From Candidatus Bathyarchaeota archaeon (GTDB lineage Archaea; Thermoproteota; Bathyarchaeia; Bathyarchaeales; Bathyarchaeaceae), in NCBI GenBank assembly GCA_029883255.1, contig JAOUJL010000058.1:1-8220 (forward strand): a stretch of DNA of 8,220 nucleotides, in the 5' to 3' direction. Shown here in pieces: positions 5,875 through 8,220 of the stretch. How positions within the stretch are numbered: the stretch's first letter is position 1; every line of letters begins with the position of its first letter. The translations under genes and the position numbers were made by a program. The notes under the pieces were generated by a model that was not told where the DNA came from, did not search any database, and saw only the letters and a list, made by a program, of their open reading frames with translations.

Positions 5875-5888
5875 TAAAGTTTATATAA
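5875..5888 (+). promoter_or_regulatory. BRE and TATA box of the VAT/Cdc48 gene
   Basis: TAAAG followed by TTTATATAA (5880-5888) is the best archaeal promoter match in the window. It begins ten bases after the EF-1beta stop. Transcription should start near 5910, giving a leader of about 30 bases that contains the GAGG ribosome site (5927-5930), ten bases before the ATG. Confidence 0.7.
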
Positions 5889-5940
5889 GAACGTGCTCCT
5901 TTCCAAATTAGACATTTAAGTTAACAGAGGAAGCTAAGAC

Positions 5941-8112
5941 ATGAGCGAAGTTCAACTAAAGGTTGGAGACGCCAGACAACGCGATGTGGGCAGAGGAATC
6001 GCCAGAGTCAACCAGAAAACCATGCAAAAACTAGGAATCTCCGCAGGCGACGTAATCGAAATCTTAGGGAAAAGAAACACAGCGGCAATAGCTTGGCCAG
6101 CCTACTCCGAAGATCAAGACAAACAAATCATACGAATCGACGGGTTCAGCCGCAAGAACGCCGGAGTAGCAATAAACGAGTATGTAATAATCCGCCCAGG
6201 CAAAGTCAAGAACGCAACAAGCGTCGTCTTAGCTCCAATTGATATGCGGTTAAACGTTGATCAAGACTTCACCAATTTTGTGAAAAACAGACTTATGGAA
6301 AGAACGTTTGTAGAAGGAGACACCACACTCGTCATGATGCTAGGCCACGCCATACCGTTCACTGTAACCAAAACACGACCCCACGGAATTGTGAGGATGA
6401 CGTATGAAACAAACCTGCAAATCTTAGCTGAACCTGCACCTGAAACTAAGGGCATGCCCCGTACCACCTACGAAGATATAGGTGGGCTCCATGAGGAAAT
6501 CCAACGAATACGAGAAATGGTTGAACTTCCATTACGCCATCCAGAGCTATTCCAAAGACTTGGAATAAGACCCCCACAAGGGGTTTTGTTACATGGTCCA
6601 CCAGGCTGTGGAAAAACGTTGTTGGCAAGGGCTGTAGCAAACGAGTCAGAAGCCAACTTCTTCCCCGTAAACGGCCCAGAAATAATGAACAAGTTCTACG
6701 GAGGATCAGAGCAAAATGTCCGCGACATATTCGAGCAAGCTCAGAAAAATTTGCCCAGCATTATTTTCATAGATGAGCTTGATGCTATTGCACCTAAAAG
6801 AGAAGAGGTCACCGGTGAAGTTGAGAGAAGGGTTGTTGCTCAGCTTCTCGCGTCAATGGACGGACTAACTGGAAGACAAAACGTCATCGTTATAGGTGCA
6901 ACAAACAGGCCAGATGCCCTTGATCCTGCCCTACGAAGACCTGGAAGATTCGATCGGGAGATAGAAATCGGAGTTCCAGACAAGAAAGGACGACATGAGA
7001 TACTGCAAATACACACAAGAGGGATGCCGTTAGCTAAGGATGTTGACTTGAAAAAACTTGCTGACATGATGCATGGCTACACAGGGGCAGACTTGGCTGG
7101 TTTATGCCGTGAGACCGCTATGAAAGCGTTGCGTCGATACTTGCCTGAGATAAACGTAGAAGAAGAGCGTGTTCCACCCAGCGTTTTGGAGAAAATGGAG
7201 ATAAAAATGGAAGATTTTTTGAATGCCTACAAGGAAATCACGCCGACCGCTATGAGAGAAGTGTACATAGAGGTGCCTACGGTTCAATGGACGGATGTAG
7301 GCGGTTTAGAGAGTGTGAAGGAGGAGCTTAGAGAAGCTGTTGAATGGCCGTTAAAGAATCCACAGGTGTTCACGAGGATGGGGATACGACCGCCAAAAGG
7401 GATTCTACTTTTTGGGCCGCCGGGTTGTGGAAAAACGTTGTTGGCAAGGGCTGTTGCCACCGAGAGCGAGGCTAACTTCATTACCATAAAGGGTCCTGAG
7501 GTGTTTTCTAAGTGGGTTGGAGAGTCGGAGAAGGCGATTCGCGAGGTGTTTAGAAAAGCGAGGATGGCTTCTCCAGCGGTGATTTTCTTTGACGAGTTTG
7601 ACTCACTCGTGCCTCGAAGAGGGTTAGGTTACGCTGACAGCGGAGTGACAGAACGTGTTATCAGTCAGCTCTTGACAGAGATGGATGGCATCATCACATT
7701 GGCGGATGTGGTTGTTATCGCCGCAACGAATAGACCTGACATTGTGGATCCTGCTGTCCTTCGACCGGGTAGGTTTGATCGTCTAATTTACGTTCCTGAT
7801 CCAGACGAGAAAGCTAGATTGGAGATTTTGCAGATTTATACGAAGGAAATGCCTTTGACCAAGGATGTGGATCTGGCTCAACTAACCAGCATGACAAAGA
7901 ACTATTCAGGAGCAGATATTGATGCGGTTTGTCGGGAGGCTGGTTTGAATGCTTTGCGTAGGGATATTAACGCTAAGGAGGTTAGTTTTGCTGATTTCAA
8001 GGAAGCTTTGGGTAAGATTGGGCCCACTATTACGTCTAATATGGAGGCGTGGTACAAGAGTTTTATGAAGAAGGCTTGGCGGATGGAGAGGCCTGCGACG
8101 CCTGTTGCGTAG
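5941..8112 (+). CDS. VAT/Cdc48 (p97-like) AAA+ unfoldase with two ATPase rings
   Basis: Hexameric ATP-driven unfoldase and segregase, the archaeal counterpart of Cdc48/p97, which extracts and unfolds proteins and can feed them to the proteasome. The 723-residue length is typical. An N-domain (about 1-180) starts with the double-psi barrel segment LKVGDARQRDVGRGIARVN. Domain D1 has Walker A GPPGCGKT (219-226), Walker B IIFIDELD with D278 and E279, and arginine fingers in RRPGRFDR (332-339). Domain D2 has Walker A GPPGCGKT (492-499), the pore loop KWVGES, Walker B IFFDEFD with D551 and E552, and LRPGRFDR. All key residues are present in both rings. The start is ATG 5941 with GAGG ten bases upstream and its own TATA box. 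Oddities are a 29-base exact repeat shared by the D1 and D2 Walker A regions and a change of third-base preference from A/C to G/T along the gene. Confidence 0.97.
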   Translation: MSEVQLKVGDARQRDVGRGIARVNQKTMQKLGISAGDVIEILGKRNTAAIAWPAYSEDQDKQIIRIDGFSRKNAGVAINEYVIIRPGKVKNATSVVLAPIDMRLNVDQDFTNFVKNRLMERTFVEGDTTLVMMLGHAIPFTVTKTRPHGIVRMTYETNLQILAEPAPETKGMPRTTYEDIGGLHEEIQRIREMVELPLRHPELFQRLGIRPPQGVLLHGPPGCGKTLLARAVANESEANFFPVNGPEIMNKFYGGSEQNVRDIFEQAQKNLPSIIFIDELDAIAPKREEVTGEVERRVVAQLLASMDGLTGRQNVIVIGATNRPDALDPALRRPGRFDREIEIGVPDKKGRHEILQIHTRGMPLAKDVDLKKLADMMHGYTGADLAGLCRETAMKALRRYLPEINVEEERVPPSVLEKMEIKMEDFLNAYKEITPTAMREVYIEVPTVQWTDVGGLESVKEELREAVEWPLKNPQVFTRMGIRPPKGILLFGPPGCGKTLLARAVATESEANFITIKGPEVFSKWVGESEKAIREVFRKARMASPAVIFFDEFDSLVPRRGLGYADSGVTERVISQLLTEMDGIITLADVVVIAATNRPDIVDPAVLRPGRFDRLIYVPDPDEKARLEILQIYTKEMPLTKDVDLAQLTSMTKNYSGADIDAVCREAGLNALRRDINAKEVSFADFKEALGKIGPTITSNMEAWYKSFMKKAWRMERPATPVA

Positions 8113-8130
8113 TGTTCTGAGGTGCTGTGA

Positions 8131-8220
8131 ATGTCTGTTAGAATTTGGAAGTCTCATCTAATTGATGTGGCGATCGTGGAGTCTTTAGAGAGGAAAGGTG
8201 CATTGACTGATGTTGAGCTT
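8131..8220 (+). CDS. Small hypothetical protein, N-terminal 30 residues only
   Basis: An open frame starts with ATG 8131, seven bases after GAGGT (8119-8123), and runs off the right edge. The visible part begins MSVRIWKSHLIDVAIVES and continues through charged residues (LERKGALTDVEL). The L-x-D-x-E-L pattern after a helix suggests a small helical or helix-turn-helix protein. It starts 18 bases after the VAT stop with no promoter in between, so it is probably cotranscribed with VAT. I do not recognise a named family from 30 residues. Confidence 0.65.
   Translation, partial: MSVRIWKSHLIDVAIVESLERKGALTDVEL

Overview
The window looks like chromosomal DNA of an archaeon, most likely a TACK-type lineage close to Bathyarchaeia. 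This rests on gene content: an 89-residue archaeal-type elongation factor 1-beta, a four-CxxC zinc-ribbon protein of the HVO_2753 kind, and a two-ring VAT/Cdc48 ATPase. It also rests on archaeal TATA boxes with purine-rich BRE-like flanks and on GGAGG/GAGG ribosome binding sites with frequent GTG or TTG starts. The exact lineage is an inference; no rRNA is present.

All genes read on the + strand. 24-1229 is a 12-helix major facilitator transporter. 1230-1483 is a spacer carrying the promoter of the zinc-ribbon gene (1484-1669). 1670-1982 is a gene-poor stretch unusually dense in palindromes and repeats; it ends in a TATA box that overlaps a near-perfect 22-base operator-like inverted repeat. 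1983-5468 is a compact three-gene unit: a winged-helix regulator, then tldD (catalytic zinc protease subunit, HEAFGH motif) and tldE (non-catalytic partner), joined by a 1-base overlap and a 1-base gap. 5596-5865 is elongation factor 1-beta. 5941-8112 is the VAT/Cdc48 unfoldase with its own strong TATA box. A small gene starting at 8131 runs off the right edge.

The main point is that the regulator-tldD-tldE unit sits between the zinc-ribbon gene and the EF-1beta gene, two translation genes that are neighbours in other archaea. Just before EF-1beta, at the spacing expected of the original upstream neighbour, lies a decayed 3' end of a second zinc-ribbon gene (about 5532-5582, still reading KCGFTGP-stop against KCGFSGP-stop in the intact gene). 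The inserted unit has a G-over-C bias while the DNA on both sides of it is C-over-G, and a GCGCGCGCT-containing repeat lies near both of its ends. Together these suggest that a peptide-processing protease module was inserted, with duplication or displacement of the gene end. No integrase or transposase is visible.

Two further signals lie in the VAT gene. A 29-base exact repeat joins its two Walker A regions, synonymous sites included, suggesting gene conversion between the two ATPase domains. The strand composition also switches from C-rich to G-rich partway through the gene. Functionally, the window combines proteolysis (TldD/E, VAT) and translation (EF-1beta, zinc ribbon); whether they act together cannot be told from the sequence.
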